DNA of 64,000 nt from the NCBI GenBank assembly GCA_024234325.1, contig JACKOJ010000001.1, positions 496,001-560,000 of the forward strand, read 5' to 3'. This stretch comes from Pseudomonadales bacterium (GTDB lineage Bacteria; Pseudomonadota; Gammaproteobacteria; Pseudomonadales; Pseudohongiellaceae). The notes under the pieces are model-generated. The model saw only the letters and a list, made by a program, of their open reading frames with translations, was not told the origin of the DNA and ran no database searches. The first letter of the stretch is position 1. Each line of letters starts with the position of its first letter. The position numbers and the translations under genes were made by a program. This document shows, piece by piece, positions 8,910-17,732 of this stretch.

Positions 8910-9959
8910 TCAGACACTCGGTCGGCCCAGCGGAGGCAGGCTTGCCAGCGGCCAGCGGGCCTTGACGTTGAGGGACAGATCGTCCCGCTCCCCGGCGGCC
9001 AGACGCTGACAGCCGGCGTAGGCGATCATGGCACCATTGTCGGTGCAGAACCGCGGCTGGGCATAAAACAGTTGCGAGCGCTCCTTCTCGACCATCGTCT
9101 GCAGCCCCTCACGCAGGCGCTTGTTGGCACTGACGCCGCCAGCGATCACCAGCGAACGCAGGCCTGTCTGTTGCAGGGCACGGCGGCATTTGATCACCAG
9201 CGTCTGCACCACGGCGTCCTCGAAGGCCCGGGCGATGTCCGCACGGGTCTGATCGTCGGCCTCGCCGCCCGGGGATTGCCCGGCTTCCTCTGCAAGGGTA
9301 TTGCGCACATAGGTCTTCAGCCCGCTGAAGCTGAAATCCAGCCCCGGGCGATTGGTCATGGGGCGGGGAAACTCAAAGCGCCCGGCGGTGCCGGATTCCG
9401 CCAGGGCGGCCACACGGGGACCGCCGGGATAGGCCAGGCCCAGCATCTTGCCAACCTTGTCGAAGGCCTCGCCTGCCGCATCATCCAGGGATTCCCCCAG
9501 CAGGCGGTAACGACCAATGCCATCGACACGCACCAGTTGCGTGTGCCCCCCGGATACCAGGAGCGCGACAAAGGGAAAGGCGGGCGGGCGCTCCTCCAGC
9601 ATGGGTGCCAGCAGATGCCCCTCCATGTGGTGCACGCCCAGCGTGGGAATGTTCAGGGCCATGCCCAGGGAGCGCCCCAGGCTCGCGCCCACGAGCAGAG
9701 CCCCCACCAGGCCGGGGCCGGCGGTGTAGGCAATGCCATCCAGGGCGTTCAATGGTGTTTCGGCGGCCACCAGCACTTCCTGAATCAGCGGCAAGCCCTT
9801 GCGGATATGGTCGCGGGAGGCCAGTTCCGGCACGACACCGCCATAGCGCGCATGCAGTTCCACCTGGGAATACAGGCGATCCGCCAGCAGGCCCAGCTTG
9901 CTGTCGTATACCGCGACACCCGTCTCGTCGCACGAAGTTTCAATTCCCAACACCCGCAT
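8910..9959 (-). CDS. tsaD: tRNA N6-adenosine threonylcarbamoyltransferase TsaD
   Basis: Transfers the threonylcarbamoyl group to A37 of ANN-decoding tRNAs (t6A), together with TsaB and TsaE. The 349-aa product shows the ASKHA-fold signatures: VLGIETSCDET at the N terminus, the metal-binding H111-H115 pair in HHMEGHLLAP, LVSGGHTQLV, and VIAGGVSANKRLR. It is divergent from rpsU, as in most Gammaproteobacteria, and heads a tsaD-folB-folK unit. The plsY gene often found beside tsaD in Pseudomonas is absent here. Confidence 0.97.
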   Translation of the reverse strand: MRVLGIETSCDETGVAVYDSKLGLLADRLYSQVELHARYGGVVPELASRDHIRKGLPLIQEVLVAAETPLNALDGIAYTAGPGLVGALLVGASLGRSLGMALNIPTLGVHHMEGHLLAPMLEERPPAFPFVALLVSGGHTQLVRVDGIGRYRLLGESLDDAAGEAFDKVGKMLGLAYPGGPRVAALAESGTAGRFEFPRPMTNRPGLDFSFSGLKTYVRNTLAEEAGQSPGGEADDQTRADIARAFEDAVVQTLVIKCRRALQQTGLRSLVIAGGVSANKRLREGLQTMVEKERSQLFYAQPRFCTDNGAMIAYAGCQRLAAGERDDLSLNVKARWPLASLPPLGRPSV

Positions 9960-10300
9960 AAGGCCCTTCCCGAATCCGTTGACCCCCGGTTTTAGCCCGC
10001 CGAGGGGGCGCCCATCATACGGCAGCAGCCCCGGCCCTGACCAGCAAAGCGGCCCTGCAGGCCACGCAAGCCCTGGGCCGGAGCCAGAATCTGAGCTTTT
10101 ACGGCAGGAAAACTTTGCATTTGCCCGAATGCCGCATTACCATATGCCCCCTTTGATTTTAATGCCCGAAGCCTGCGCCGCGCGCGGGTGGCTCGGCAAG
10201 CCAGACCACAGATTGATTGACACGATTAACACGATTGATTTGATTAACAGGGTCGAGAGAATCGACCGAGTAGATAGCTTAACGGGAAGGTGTGCATTTT
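9960..10300. other. Divergent tsaD/rpsU intergenic region
   Basis: About 340 bp with no convincing gene. The rpsU-proximal part (10211-10250) is a run of GATT-rich imperfect repeats containing a TTGACA at 10217-10222 that could serve as a -35 element; no strong -10 is seen at the right distance. Promoters for both tsaD and rpsU must lie here. Confidence 0.5.
10251..10267 (+). promoter_or_regulatory. Small hairpin in the rpsU 5' leader
   Basis: GGTCGA (10251-10256) and TCGACC (10262-10267) pair around a GAGAA loop, 34 nt before the rpsU start. A leader stem near a ribosomal protein gene could take part in autoregulation, but nothing beyond the pairing supports this. Confidence 0.3.
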
Positions 10301-10516
10301 ATGCCAATGGTAAAACTGAAAGAAAACGAGCCGTTTGACGTTGCGCTGAGACGTTTCAAGCGTTCCTGCGAGAAAGCAGGCGTCCTGGCTGAAGTTCGTC
10401 GCAAAGAGTTTTATGAGAAGCCCACGGCCGCTCGCAAGCGCAAGGCTGCAGCCGCAGTGAAGCGTCACCTGAAAAAACTGCAGCGCGAGAACAAGAAGAC
10501 CAAACGCTTCTACTGA
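10301..10516 (+). CDS. rpsU: 30S ribosomal protein S21
   Basis: Small basic protein of the 30S subunit needed for initiation on many mRNAs. It has 71 aa, exactly the E. coli length, with the near-invariant core ENEPFDVALRRFKRSCEKAG and a Lys/Arg-rich C terminus. The ATG at 10301 was chosen over the GTG at 10292 because it gives the family N terminus (MP.VK) and follows GGGAAGG (10284-10290). It is the first gene of the macromolecular-synthesis cluster rpsU-yqeY-dnaG-rpoD. Confidence 0.98.
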   Translation: MPMVKLKENEPFDVALRRFKRSCEKAGVLAEVRRKEFYEKPTAARKRKAAAAVKRHLKKLQRENKKTKRFY

Positions 10517-10581
10517 TAAGCGAAGTGTCTTCCTGAGAGGCCCCTGCTGCCTCTCCCGAGTCTCCCAAGCATTCGATCGTC

Positions 10582-10612
10582 ACCACCCGCCCTGCGGGTG
10601 GTTTCTATTTTT
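10582..10612 (+). terminator. Rho-independent terminator/attenuator after rpsU
   Basis: ACCACCCGC (10582-10590), a CCT loop and GCGGGTGGT (10594-10602) form a perfect 9-bp stem followed by a T-rich tract (TTCTATTTTT). It lies between rpsU and yqeY. In E. coli a comparable terminator between rpsU and dnaG lowers expression of the downstream genes, so this may be a partial terminator. Confidence 0.85.
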
Positions 10613-10657
10613 GGCCCCGCACCATCCGGGGCAGAAGCAATCGTTGAGCGGACCGCC

Positions 10658-11110
10658 ATGCCTGACAGCGCACTCAAACAGCAGATCACCGATGCCATGA
10701 AGGACGCCATGCGTGCCAAGGACAAACTCCGTCTGGGCACCATCCGTCTGGCACTGGCCGAGATCAAGAAGATTGAGGTGGACGAGCGCATCGATCCTGA
10801 CGACGCCCGCATCACGGCAGTGCTGGAGAAAATGATCAAGCAGCGCCGCGAATCCGTGAAGCAGTACGAGAGCGGTGGCCGCGCCGACCTGGCGGCACAG
10901 GAAGTGGCAGAGATCGACATCCTGCAGGACTTCATGCCCCAACCCCTGAGCGAGACCGAAGTCAGCGCCATCCTTGATGCAGCGATCGCCGAAACCGGCG
11001 CCTCTGCCATGGCCGACATGGGCAAGGTTATGGCGATCGTACGTCCCGCCGTTTTGGGCCGTGCCGACATGGCAGCCATCAGCCAGCAGATCAAGCAACG
11101 CCTTTCCTGA
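10658..11110 (+). CDS. GatB/YqeY domain-containing protein
   Basis: Small all-helical protein of 150 aa, the usual YqeY size, related to the tRNA-binding tail domain of the amidotransferase subunit GatB. LKQQITDAMKDAMRAKDK at the N terminus, RLALAEIKKIEVDER, KMIKQRRESVKQYE and the C-terminal MGKVMAIV are typical. Its molecular role is not established. The ATG at 10658 begins MPDSAL and matches family starts; the longer frame upstream runs through the terminator. It lies between rpsU and dnaG, as in Pseudomonas. Confidence 0.93.
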   Translation: MPDSALKQQITDAMKDAMRAKDKLRLGTIRLALAEIKKIEVDERIDPDDARITAVLEKMIKQRRESVKQYESGGRADLAAQEVAEIDILQDFMPQPLSETEVSAILDAAIAETGASAMADMGKVMAIVRPAVLGRADMAAISQQIKQRLS

Positions 11111-11203
11111 GGCGAGCAGTTATTGCCCGTCTTTTCTGCTGCAACCTTTGCTGGCACACTGCCCGATCCACACCCTGGTTCCTAACTCTGGACGCGCGAT
11201 GCC

Positions 11204-13036
11204 ATGGCCGGTCTGATTCCGCAAGCCTTCATTGACGATCTGTTGAGCCGCGTCGACATCGTTGACGTCATCGACAAGCGCATCAAGCTGCGCAAGAGCG
11301 GCAAGAACTATTCCGCGCTGTGCCCCTTCCACACCGAAAAATCCCCGTCCTTCAGTGTCGAACCTGAAAAACAGTTCTATTACTGCTTCGGCTGTGGCGC
11401 GGGCGGCAATGCGCTGGGCTTCGTCATGGACTACGAGCGCCTGGATTTTCCCCAGGCCGTGGAGATTCTGGCGGGGGATTATGGTCTGACGGTGCCCCGC
11501 GATGAGAGTGGCCGCGAGGATAAACGCCAGAGCGAAAACAAGCAGATACTCGACCTCCTGAGCGAGGCCAGTCAGTTTTACCAGAAGTCCCTGCGCAGCC
11601 ACCCGCAGAAAGAGCGTGCGGTGCAGTACCTCAAGGGCCGAGGCCTGACCGGGGTCATCGCCAAACATTTCGGCATCGGCTTTGCGCCCCCCGGCTGGGA
11701 CAATCTGCTCAAGGCCCTGGGCGACACCCCCGAACGCATCGAACTGATGCACAAGGGCGGCCTGCTGATTCGCAAGGAGCAGGAAGCAGACACCCAGGCG
11801 AGCCACGGGCAGTCAGCAGGCCAGCACAACCGGGGCCAGTACGATCGCTTCCGCGACCGCATCATGTTCCCGATCCGCGATTCCCGTGGGCGCGTGCTGG
11901 GTTTTGGTGGCCGGGTGCTGACCAACGAGAAACCCAAATACCTCAACTCGCCGGAGACGCCGGTCTACCACAAGGGCAACGAACTCTACGGCCTCTACGA
12001 GTCCCGCCGCAGCAATCCCAAACAGACCCGCTTCCTGATTGTGGAAGGCTATATGGACGTGGTGGCCCTGGCCCAGGCGGGCATCGACAATGCGGTCGCC
12101 ACCCTGGGTACCGCCACCAGCGCCACTCACCTGACCCGCCTGTTCAAGATTGTCTCCGAGGTAATTTACTGCTTCGATGGCGATGCCGCCGGGCGCACCG
12201 CCGCGTGGCGAGGGCTGCAGGCCACACTGCCGGTACTGGAGGATGGCCGTCAGGTGCGTTTCCTGTTTCTGCCAGAAGGCGAGGACCCTGACACCCTGGT
12301 GCGCAAGATCGGACGCGACCGCTTCAGTGAACTGGTGGACAATGCGACGCCGCTGGCGGACTTTTTCTTCGATCATCTCAGCGAAGAGCTCAACGCCAGC
12401 ACCATCGAGGGCAAGGCGCGGCTCAGCTCCCTGGCACTGCCCCTGCTGAAGCAGATCCCGACCGGGATTTACCGGCAACTGATGATCGACCGCCTCGCCA
12501 CAACCGCCGGCGTCGACTCCCGCGCCATCGACAGCATGATGGGGCAGGCTGGCGCCCCGGAGCTTCAGGAAGTGCCCGATCTGCCGACACCTCCTGAACA
12601 CACTTACAGCCGCGAGCGCCCAAAAGAGTCACGCCCCCGGGACAAGGAGAACACCCTGCCCCGCAGCCCCGGTCTCAAGGCAATCGAGTTGCTGCTGTAC
12701 AAGCCCGAGGTCGTGCAGGCCCTGGAGGAAGATCTGGAACTTCTGCGGGAAAATGGCGACCAATATACAGATTTATTGCTCGAACTCGTTGAATTGGTGC
12801 AGCGCGACCCCACTACTAACACCTATACAATGCTCGGGCACTTCTACGGCACGGCACTGGGCAACCAGCTTGCCCACCTGATGAAGAAAGAGAAGATCAC
12901 CCCGCACGAAGGGGTCACCACCGAGTTCCAGTTTCTGGTCACCTCCCTGCTCGGGGATGCCCGGAAAAAGCAGTACAAGAAGCAGTTGATGGCACAGCTC
13001 GCCCCGCGCCTGCGCTCAGGCAAGGCCGAGCCCTAG
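11204..13036 (+). CDS. dnaG: DNA primase DnaG
   Basis: Synthesises RNA primers at the replication fork with DnaB helicase. The 610-aa protein has an N-terminal zinc-binding domain (C40, H43, C61, C64), an RNA polymerase domain with FGGRVL and KGNELYGLYESR, a TOPRIM fold (VEGYMDVVAL and FDGDAAGR, about residues 275-330) and a helical DnaB-binding C terminus. It is the third gene of the rpsU-yqeY-dnaG-rpoD cluster. The ribosome-binding site is poor, which is usual for low-abundance primase. Confidence 0.98.
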   Translation: MAGLIPQAFIDDLLSRVDIVDVIDKRIKLRKSGKNYSALCPFHTEKSPSFSVEPEKQFYYCFGCGAGGNALGFVMDYERLDFPQAVEILAGDYGLTVPRDESGREDKRQSENKQILDLLSEASQFYQKSLRSHPQKERAVQYLKGRGLTGVIAKHFGIGFAPPGWDNLLKALGDTPERIELMHKGGLLIRKEQEADTQASHGQSAGQHNRGQYDRFRDRIMFPIRDSRGRVLGFGGRVLTNEKPKYLNSPETPVYHKGNELYGLYESRRSNPKQTRFLIVEGYMDVVALAQAGIDNAVATLGTATSATHLTRLFKIVSEVIYCFDGDAAGRTAAWRGLQATLPVLEDGRQVRFLFLPEGEDPDTLVRKIGRDRFSELVDNATPLADFFFDHLSEELNASTIEGKARLSSLALPLLKQIPTGIYRQLMIDRLATTAGVDSRAIDSMMGQAGAPELQEVPDLPTPPEHTYSRERPKESRPRDKENTLPRSPGLKAIELLLYKPEVVQALEEDLELLRENGDQYTDLLLELVELVQRDPTTNTYTMLGHFYGTALGNQLAHLMKKEKITPHEGVTTEFQFLVTSLLGDARKKQYKKQLMAQLAPRLRSGKAEP

Positions 13037-13060
13037 AACTTCAGGAAGGAAACCCGTCGC

Positions 13061-13089
13061 TGGCATGCCCTGCAGGATGGGGCTATAAT
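13061..13089 (+). promoter_or_regulatory. Candidate rpoD-proximal promoter
   Basis: A perfect TATAAT at 13084-13089 lies 56 bp before rpoD. The hexamer 17 bp upstream (TGGCAT at 13061) is a poor -35, so the call rests mainly on the -10 box and position. An internal promoter before rpoD is known in E. coli. Confidence 0.4.
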
Positions 13090-13144
13090 GCCCGGCTCTC
13101 TTTAACACGCTCACAATCGGTCCTCGCGACCGCCACGGGGAAAC

Positions 13145-15022
13145 ATGTCTGACATTCGTTTAGCCCTCTCACCACAATCCGGCCTTAAGGCATTGATTGC
13201 CAAAGGAAAAGAGCAGAATTACCTGACCTACGCCGAGGTGAACGACCACCTGCCGGAATCCATCTCCGACCCGGATCAGGTCGAAGACATCATTCAGATG
13301 ATCAACGACATGGGGATCAAGGTCTACGAGACCGCGCCCGATGCCGACACCCTGCTGATGAATGAAGGCGACAGCAGCACGGACGAAGTGGCTGCTGCAG
13401 AGGCCGCTGCCGCCCTGGCTGCCGTGGAAAACGAAGCGGGCCGCACGACGGACCCGGTGCGCATGTACATGCGCGAAATGGGCACGGTGGAGCTGCTGAC
13501 CCGCGAAGGCGAAATCGTGATCGCCAAACGCATCGAGGAAGGCCTGCGTGAGCTGATGAAGGCCATGGCCTGCTATCCGGGCACCGTGGCGCGCATCCTG
13601 CAGGAATACGACGGCGTGGATACCGAAGAACGCCGCCTCAGCGACATCATCACCGGTTACCTGTCCGACGACGAAGAGGAAATCATCCCCGCTTCCGTCT
13701 CCTCTGATGACGAAGTAGAAGTGAGCGCCTCCGACTCCTCCGATGACTCCGACAAGGACGATGAGGACGACGATGACGACGTCCTGAGCGACGATGAGGA
13801 CACCAACGCCGGCCCCGATCCGGAAGAGGCCAAACTGCGTTTCACCGACCTGCGCAAACAGCTTGAAACCACCGATGCGATGATCAAGAAGCACGGTCGT
13901 GCGCACAAGAAAACCCTGGCGGAACTCGACAAGCTCGGCGACAGCTTCAAGACCTTCAAGCTGACCCCCAAGCAGTTCGAACCCCTGCTGGCCAATATTC
14001 GCAGCGTGCTGCACAAGGTGCGCCGCAACGAGCGCAGCATCATGTCGCTGTGCGTGCGTACCGCTGGTATGCCGCGCAAGGCTTTCATCCAGACCTTCCC
14101 CGGCAACGAAGTGAACGAGGCCTGGGTAGACTCGCTGGTGAAAATGAAGGAGCCCTGGTCTGCGTCCATTGGCAATCTGAAGACCGAAATCAACCGTGCA
14201 CAGAAGAAACTGATCGCGCTGGAAGAGGAAACCGGTCTCAGCGTCTCCGAGATCAAGGAGATCAACCGCAACATGTCCATCGGCGAGGCGAAATCGCGCC
14301 GCGCCAAGAAGGAAATGGTGGAGGCCAACCTGCGTCTGGTAATCTCCATCGCCAAGAAGTACACCAACCGCGGCCTGCAGTTCCTCGACCTGATCCAGGA
14401 AGGCAACATCGGCCTGATGAAGGCGGTGGACAAGTTTGAATACCGCCGCGGCTACAAGTTCTCGACCTATGCCACCTGGTGGATCCGTCAGGCCATCACG
14501 CGCTCCATCGCGGACCAGGCCCGCACCATCCGTATTCCGGTGCACATGATCGAAACGATCAACAAGCTCAACCGTATCTCGCGCCAGATGGTGCACGAGA
14601 AGGGCCGCGAGCCGACCCCGGAAGAACTGGGCGAGCGCATGGACATGACGGAAGACAAGGTGCGCCGTGTGCTGAAAATCGCCAAGGAGCCAATCTCCAT
14701 GGAGACGCCGATCGGCGACGACGAAGATTCACATCTGGGGGATTTCATCGAGGATTCCACGGTGGATTCTCCGGTTGACTCCTCCATCGACGAAGGCCTG
14801 CGCGAAGCCACGAAGGACGTACTGTCCAGCCTGACAGCGCGCGAAGCGAAAGTGCTGAGAATGCGCTTTGGCATCGACATGAACACAGACCATACCCTGG
14901 AAGAAGTGGGCAAGCAGTTCGATGTGACACGTGAGCGTATCCGTCAGATCGAAGCGAAGGCCCTGCGCAAACTGCGCCACCCGACGCGCTCCGACCACCT
15001 GCGCAGCTTCCTGGACGACTGA
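13145..15022 (+). CDS. rpoD: RNA polymerase primary sigma factor RpoD (sigma-70)
   Basis: Housekeeping sigma factor, 625 aa. Region 1.1 (about 1-80), region 1.2 (DPVRMYMREMGTVELLTREGE), a non-conserved region with a long Asp/Glu/Ser run (about 175-225), region 2 with the -10-recognition helix (KFSTYATWWIRQAITRSIAD), region 3 (IPVHMIETINKLNRISRQ) and region 4.2 with the -35-binding helix (TLEEVGKQFDVTRERIRQIE) are all in order. The acidic stretch is a normal feature of group 1 sigma factors with a large non-conserved region. It closes the macromolecular-synthesis cluster. Confidence 0.98.
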   Translation: MSDIRLALSPQSGLKALIAKGKEQNYLTYAEVNDHLPESISDPDQVEDIIQMINDMGIKVYETAPDADTLLMNEGDSSTDEVAAAEAAAALAAVENEAGRTTDPVRMYMREMGTVELLTREGEIVIAKRIEEGLRELMKAMACYPGTVARILQEYDGVDTEERRLSDIITGYLSDDEEEIIPASVSSDDEVEVSASDSSDDSDKDDEDDDDDVLSDDEDTNAGPDPEEAKLRFTDLRKQLETTDAMIKKHGRAHKKTLAELDKLGDSFKTFKLTPKQFEPLLANIRSVLHKVRRNERSIMSLCVRTAGMPRKAFIQTFPGNEVNEAWVDSLVKMKEPWSASIGNLKTEINRAQKKLIALEEETGLSVSEIKEINRNMSIGEAKSRRAKKEMVEANLRLVISIAKKYTNRGLQFLDLIQEGNIGLMKAVDKFEYRRGYKFSTYATWWIRQAITRSIADQARTIRIPVHMIETINKLNRISRQMVHEKGREPTPEELGERMDMTEDKVRRVLKIAKEPISMETPIGDDEDSHLGDFIEDSTVDSPVDSSIDEGLREATKDVLSSLTAREAKVLRMRFGIDMNTDHTLEEVGKQFDVTRERIRQIEAKALRKLRHPTRSDHLRSFLDD

Positions 15023-15040
15023 TCGTTCAAGCTTGAGTCA

Positions 15041-15075
15041 AAAAAAGCCGGAGCCACAAAGCCCCGGCTTTTTTT
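15041..15075 (+). terminator. Rho-independent terminator after rpoD
   Basis: AAAAAAGCCGG (15041-15051) pairs with CCGGCTTTTTT (from 15064) around a 12-nt loop, and the right arm runs into eight T residues. It lies 19 nt past the rpoD stop and ends the cluster. Confidence 0.92.
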
Positions 15076-15178
15076 TGCGTTCATGAATACGATCAGCCAG
15101 CTTTCGATCACCAGCAGGGTAAACATAATCCTTCTTTCTGCGTTACCCTTTGCACAAGGACAAGAAAGGAGACCCACC

Positions 15179-16312
15179 ATGCGATCACTCCTCGCTCTGC
15201 TGACGCTCGCCTGCTGCGCCTGTGCCCGCGCGGATGACATCGGCGACGCCATCTCACTCTACACATGGGCCGAGCAGAACCACCCCGAATACTTCAGCCC
15301 GCCGTCCCAGGGCGTGACGGAGATTCAGGGCTATCTGGTGCGCTATTACTACGAAACCGACAGTTACATCGGCGTCATCGGACAGGACGTCTATGTGTTG
15401 GGCGCCGCATTCGGCCCCGGCATTGTGCACGCCGGCCGTATCGCTGATTTTGTCACACCGAAGAGTGGAGCCACCGTCGATCTCAGCAATCTCATTCTCG
15501 CCAGTCGTGCCGCCAACTGCAGCGAGTACGCAGGCCAGTACACCTCCAGCGCCACCGATATCAGCCGCAGCCTGAACTTTACCGGCACGCTCGGCATCAG
15601 CGTTGCCAACGGGCTGTGCACCTTCACGTCGAACAATATTCCCAACCACGACTTCGGCGCAGGCGGCCACTTCGCCACCCCGGTGTCCGCGGTGAATCAC
15701 AGCTACTCGATGCCGGCAGTTCCCGTGCTCGCCAGCACAGTCACGCCCCTGACCCTGGAATGGGACAATGCCATTCTGCTCAATGGCGTGAAAGTCGATA
15801 TCTGGGCCGCCGCCTGCTACGGCGTGGGCGATGGCAAGATTGGCTGCAACAACCCCAACCAGGCCTGGCGCTATGACCCCATGTTCTCCGGCAACAATTT
15901 CGGCACCGATACCCATAACGCACACACGCAGCCCAACGGCGCCTATCATTACCACGGCAATCCCAATGCGCTGTTCACCAGCAGTGGCAATGCGGCATCT
16001 CCGGTGATCGGGTTTGCAGCGGATGGCTTTCCGGTCTTTGGCAGTTATTTCGACGATCAGGGAACGGTGCGCAAGGCCCGCAGCAGCTACCGGCTGAAAA
16101 CCGGCAGCCGCGCATCGGGCGCGGGCAATCCCGGCGGGCAGTATGACGGCACCTACCGGGACGATTACGAGTACGTGGAGGGTCTGGGCGATCTCGATGC
16201 CTGCAACGGCATGACCGTGAACGGAGTCTATGGCTACTACGTCACCGACAGCTTTCCCTACATGATGGCGTGCTTCAGCGGCACGCCAAATACGTCCTTC
16301 CGCAAGCTGTAG
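15179..16312 (+). CDS. Secreted YHYH-domain protein with N-terminal WAE-type domain
   Basis: Exported protein of 377 aa. Residues 1-18 are a short signal peptide ending ACARA. Residues about 20-85 form a small domain (LYTWAEQNHPEYF, GYLVRYYYETDSYIGV, DVYVLG) that recurs at the N terminus of the CotH-like protein at 56897. The rest is a YHYH domain (PF14240 type): NAHTQPNGAYHYHGNP, VIGFAADGFPVFGSY, and the C-terminal GVYGYYVTDSFPYMMACF. No enzymatic role is established for YHYH proteins. The ATG at 15179 was chosen because AGGAGA precedes it by 7 nt and a clean signal peptide follows. It converges with the M20 peptidase gene only 4 bp away. Confidence 0.85.
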   Translation: MRSLLALLTLACCACARADDIGDAISLYTWAEQNHPEYFSPPSQGVTEIQGYLVRYYYETDSYIGVIGQDVYVLGAAFGPGIVHAGRIADFVTPKSGATVDLSNLILASRAANCSEYAGQYTSSATDISRSLNFTGTLGISVANGLCTFTSNNIPNHDFGAGGHFATPVSAVNHSYSMPAVPVLASTVTPLTLEWDNAILLNGVKVDIWAAACYGVGDGKIGCNNPNQAWRYDPMFSGNNFGTDTHNAHTQPNGAYHYHGNPNALFTSSGNAASPVIGFAADGFPVFGSYFDDQGTVRKARSSYRLKTGSRASGAGNPGGQYDGTYRDDYEYVEGLGDLDACNGMTVNGVYGYYVTDSFPYMMACFSGTPNTSFRKL

Positions 16313-16316
16313 CGCC

Positions 16317-17681
16317 TTACTGACGCTGCATCAGTGGCGGGGTCAGCCCCTCGATGCCCACCAGCCCCAGTGTCAGCAGGAAGGCAAGCTGCGGCCCCAG
16401 ATGGGAGTCCGTCGGGTCAAACCACTCTTCGGGGGAGTGTGCGCCGCCACTGTCGCCCCCTCCGCCGATAGTGATGGCAGGAATGCCCATGGACATCGGG
16501 ATATTGGAATCCGTGCTCGACGTCCGCAGCTCCTGCAGCGGGGAACCCACGGCAGTGTAGGCAAGCGCTGCCACCTGCACAATCGGGTTGGCAGACGCGG
16601 TATTGCCCACTGGACGGTCGCCGATGAGGCGGAAATTGACCTTGATCTCACCATTGTGGTTCCAGCGCGCGTTCTCTTCTTCCACAGCCTGCTGTGTCAC
16701 CTCGCGCACGCGAGCTTCCAGCTTCGCCAGTTCCCTGGCATCGTTGGAGCGCATGTCCAGCTCAAACACTGCGTCTGCAGCGATGGAATTCACAGAGGTG
16801 CCACCTGCCACTGTTCCTACCGTGAACGTGGTCTTCGGCTGACTCGGGACTTCGAGATCACCGATCTTGGTAATCGCACGCCCCATGGCATGGATGGCGC
16901 TGACCAGGCCGAAAGCGCTGAAGGAATGTCCGCCCGGCCCGGTGAATTCGACAGCGAAGCGGCGACTGCCGGTGGCGCCGGTAGTCACCCGGGTCAGGCC
17001 GGAGCCGTCAATGGAGACAAAACCGTCGATGTCCGGGTGATCACGAAAAATCGCTTTGACCCCACGCAGGTCACCTGGCCCCTCTTCCCCGACATTGCCC
17101 ACAAACATGATGTCACCCACCGTGGAGATGCCGCTGCGGTTGATGGCATCGATCACACTCAGCAGCACCGTCAGACCACGCCCGTCATCGCCGATGCCGG
17201 GGGCATAGTAGCGACCATCACGCATTTCCACGCGCACATCCGTCTCGGGGGGAAACACCGTGTCCAGATGCGCCGCGATGACAAACAGCGGGCCATCGCC
17301 ACTGCCCTTGCGCAGACCAATCACATTGCCCTCGCTGTCGATGTAGGCATCGGCGAGACCACGATTGCGCATCTGCTGCAGGTAGTAGTCCGCGCGCACA
17401 CTCTCCATGAAGGGTGGTGCCGGAATCTCGGTGAGCCGCACCTGCTCGGCGAGCGTTTCGGGCTCGTTTTCCTGCAGCAGGCGCAGACCACTGCTTACGC
17501 GGGAATCACCGTGCAGTGTCTGGAATATCTCCGACACGCGGGCATCAACGGCTACGGGGCCGGACACTTCCTGCTGAGCCTGTGCAACGGGCAATGACAA
17601 CATTCCCGCGCACCCTGCAAGACAAAAAATCAAACGCTGACGACTGGCAATGGAAGTAAGAATAGACATGGCGGAGAACAT
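16317..17681 (-). CDS. Exported M20-family metallopeptidase
   Basis: Zinc peptidase of 454 aa with a signal peptide cleaved near AQAQQ (about residue 36), so probably periplasmic. M20 metal ligands are in place: AAHLDTVF (His, Asp), PGIGDDGRG (bridging Asp), VGNVGEEGPGD (catalytic Glu and ligand Glu), SIDGSG (Asp) and GGAHSPEEW (C-terminal His). The dimerisation lid segment GPGGHSFSAFG is also present. Substrate is unknown; the layout resembles tripeptidase/PepT-like enzymes. The first ATG (17681) is supported by GAGGGA 7 nt upstream; an ATG 12 bp inside has no such site. Confidence 0.9.
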   Translation of the reverse strand: MFSAMSILTSIASRQRLIFCLAGCAGMLSLPVAQAQQEVSGPVAVDARVSEIFQTLHGDSRVSSGLRLLQENEPETLAEQVRLTEIPAPPFMESVRADYYLQQMRNRGLADAYIDSEGNVIGLRKGSGDGPLFVIAAHLDTVFPPETDVRVEMRDGRYYAPGIGDDGRGLTVLLSVIDAINRSGISTVGDIMFVGNVGEEGPGDLRGVKAIFRDHPDIDGFVSIDGSGLTRVTTGATGSRRFAVEFTGPGGHSFSAFGLVSAIHAMGRAITKIGDLEVPSQPKTTFTVGTVAGGTSVNSIAADAVFELDMRSNDARELAKLEARVREVTQQAVEEENARWNHNGEIKVNFRLIGDRPVGNTASANPIVQVAALAYTAVGSPLQELRTSSTDSNIPMSMGIPAITIGGGGDSGGAHSPEEWFDPTDSHLGPQLAFLLTLGLVGIEGLTPPLMQRQ

Positions 17682-17732
17682 GAGTGATTCCCTCGTGACG
17701 AAAGGATGTCAGTAAAAATGGCCCTGCGGAGC

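Noticed and set aside
10211..10250. GATT-rich short repeats as a CRISPR or iteron array
   Set aside because: Units are irregular and only 4-9 bp long with no spacers; more likely promoter-region AT richness.
10535..10555. GAGAGGC/GCCTCTC hairpin just after rpsU as the operon terminator
   Set aside because: It has no T tract; the hairpin at 10582-10612 is the better terminator.
13670..13820. Acidic low-complexity run in RpoD as an anomaly
   Set aside because: Long Asp/Glu-rich non-conserved regions are normal in primary sigma factors of this group.
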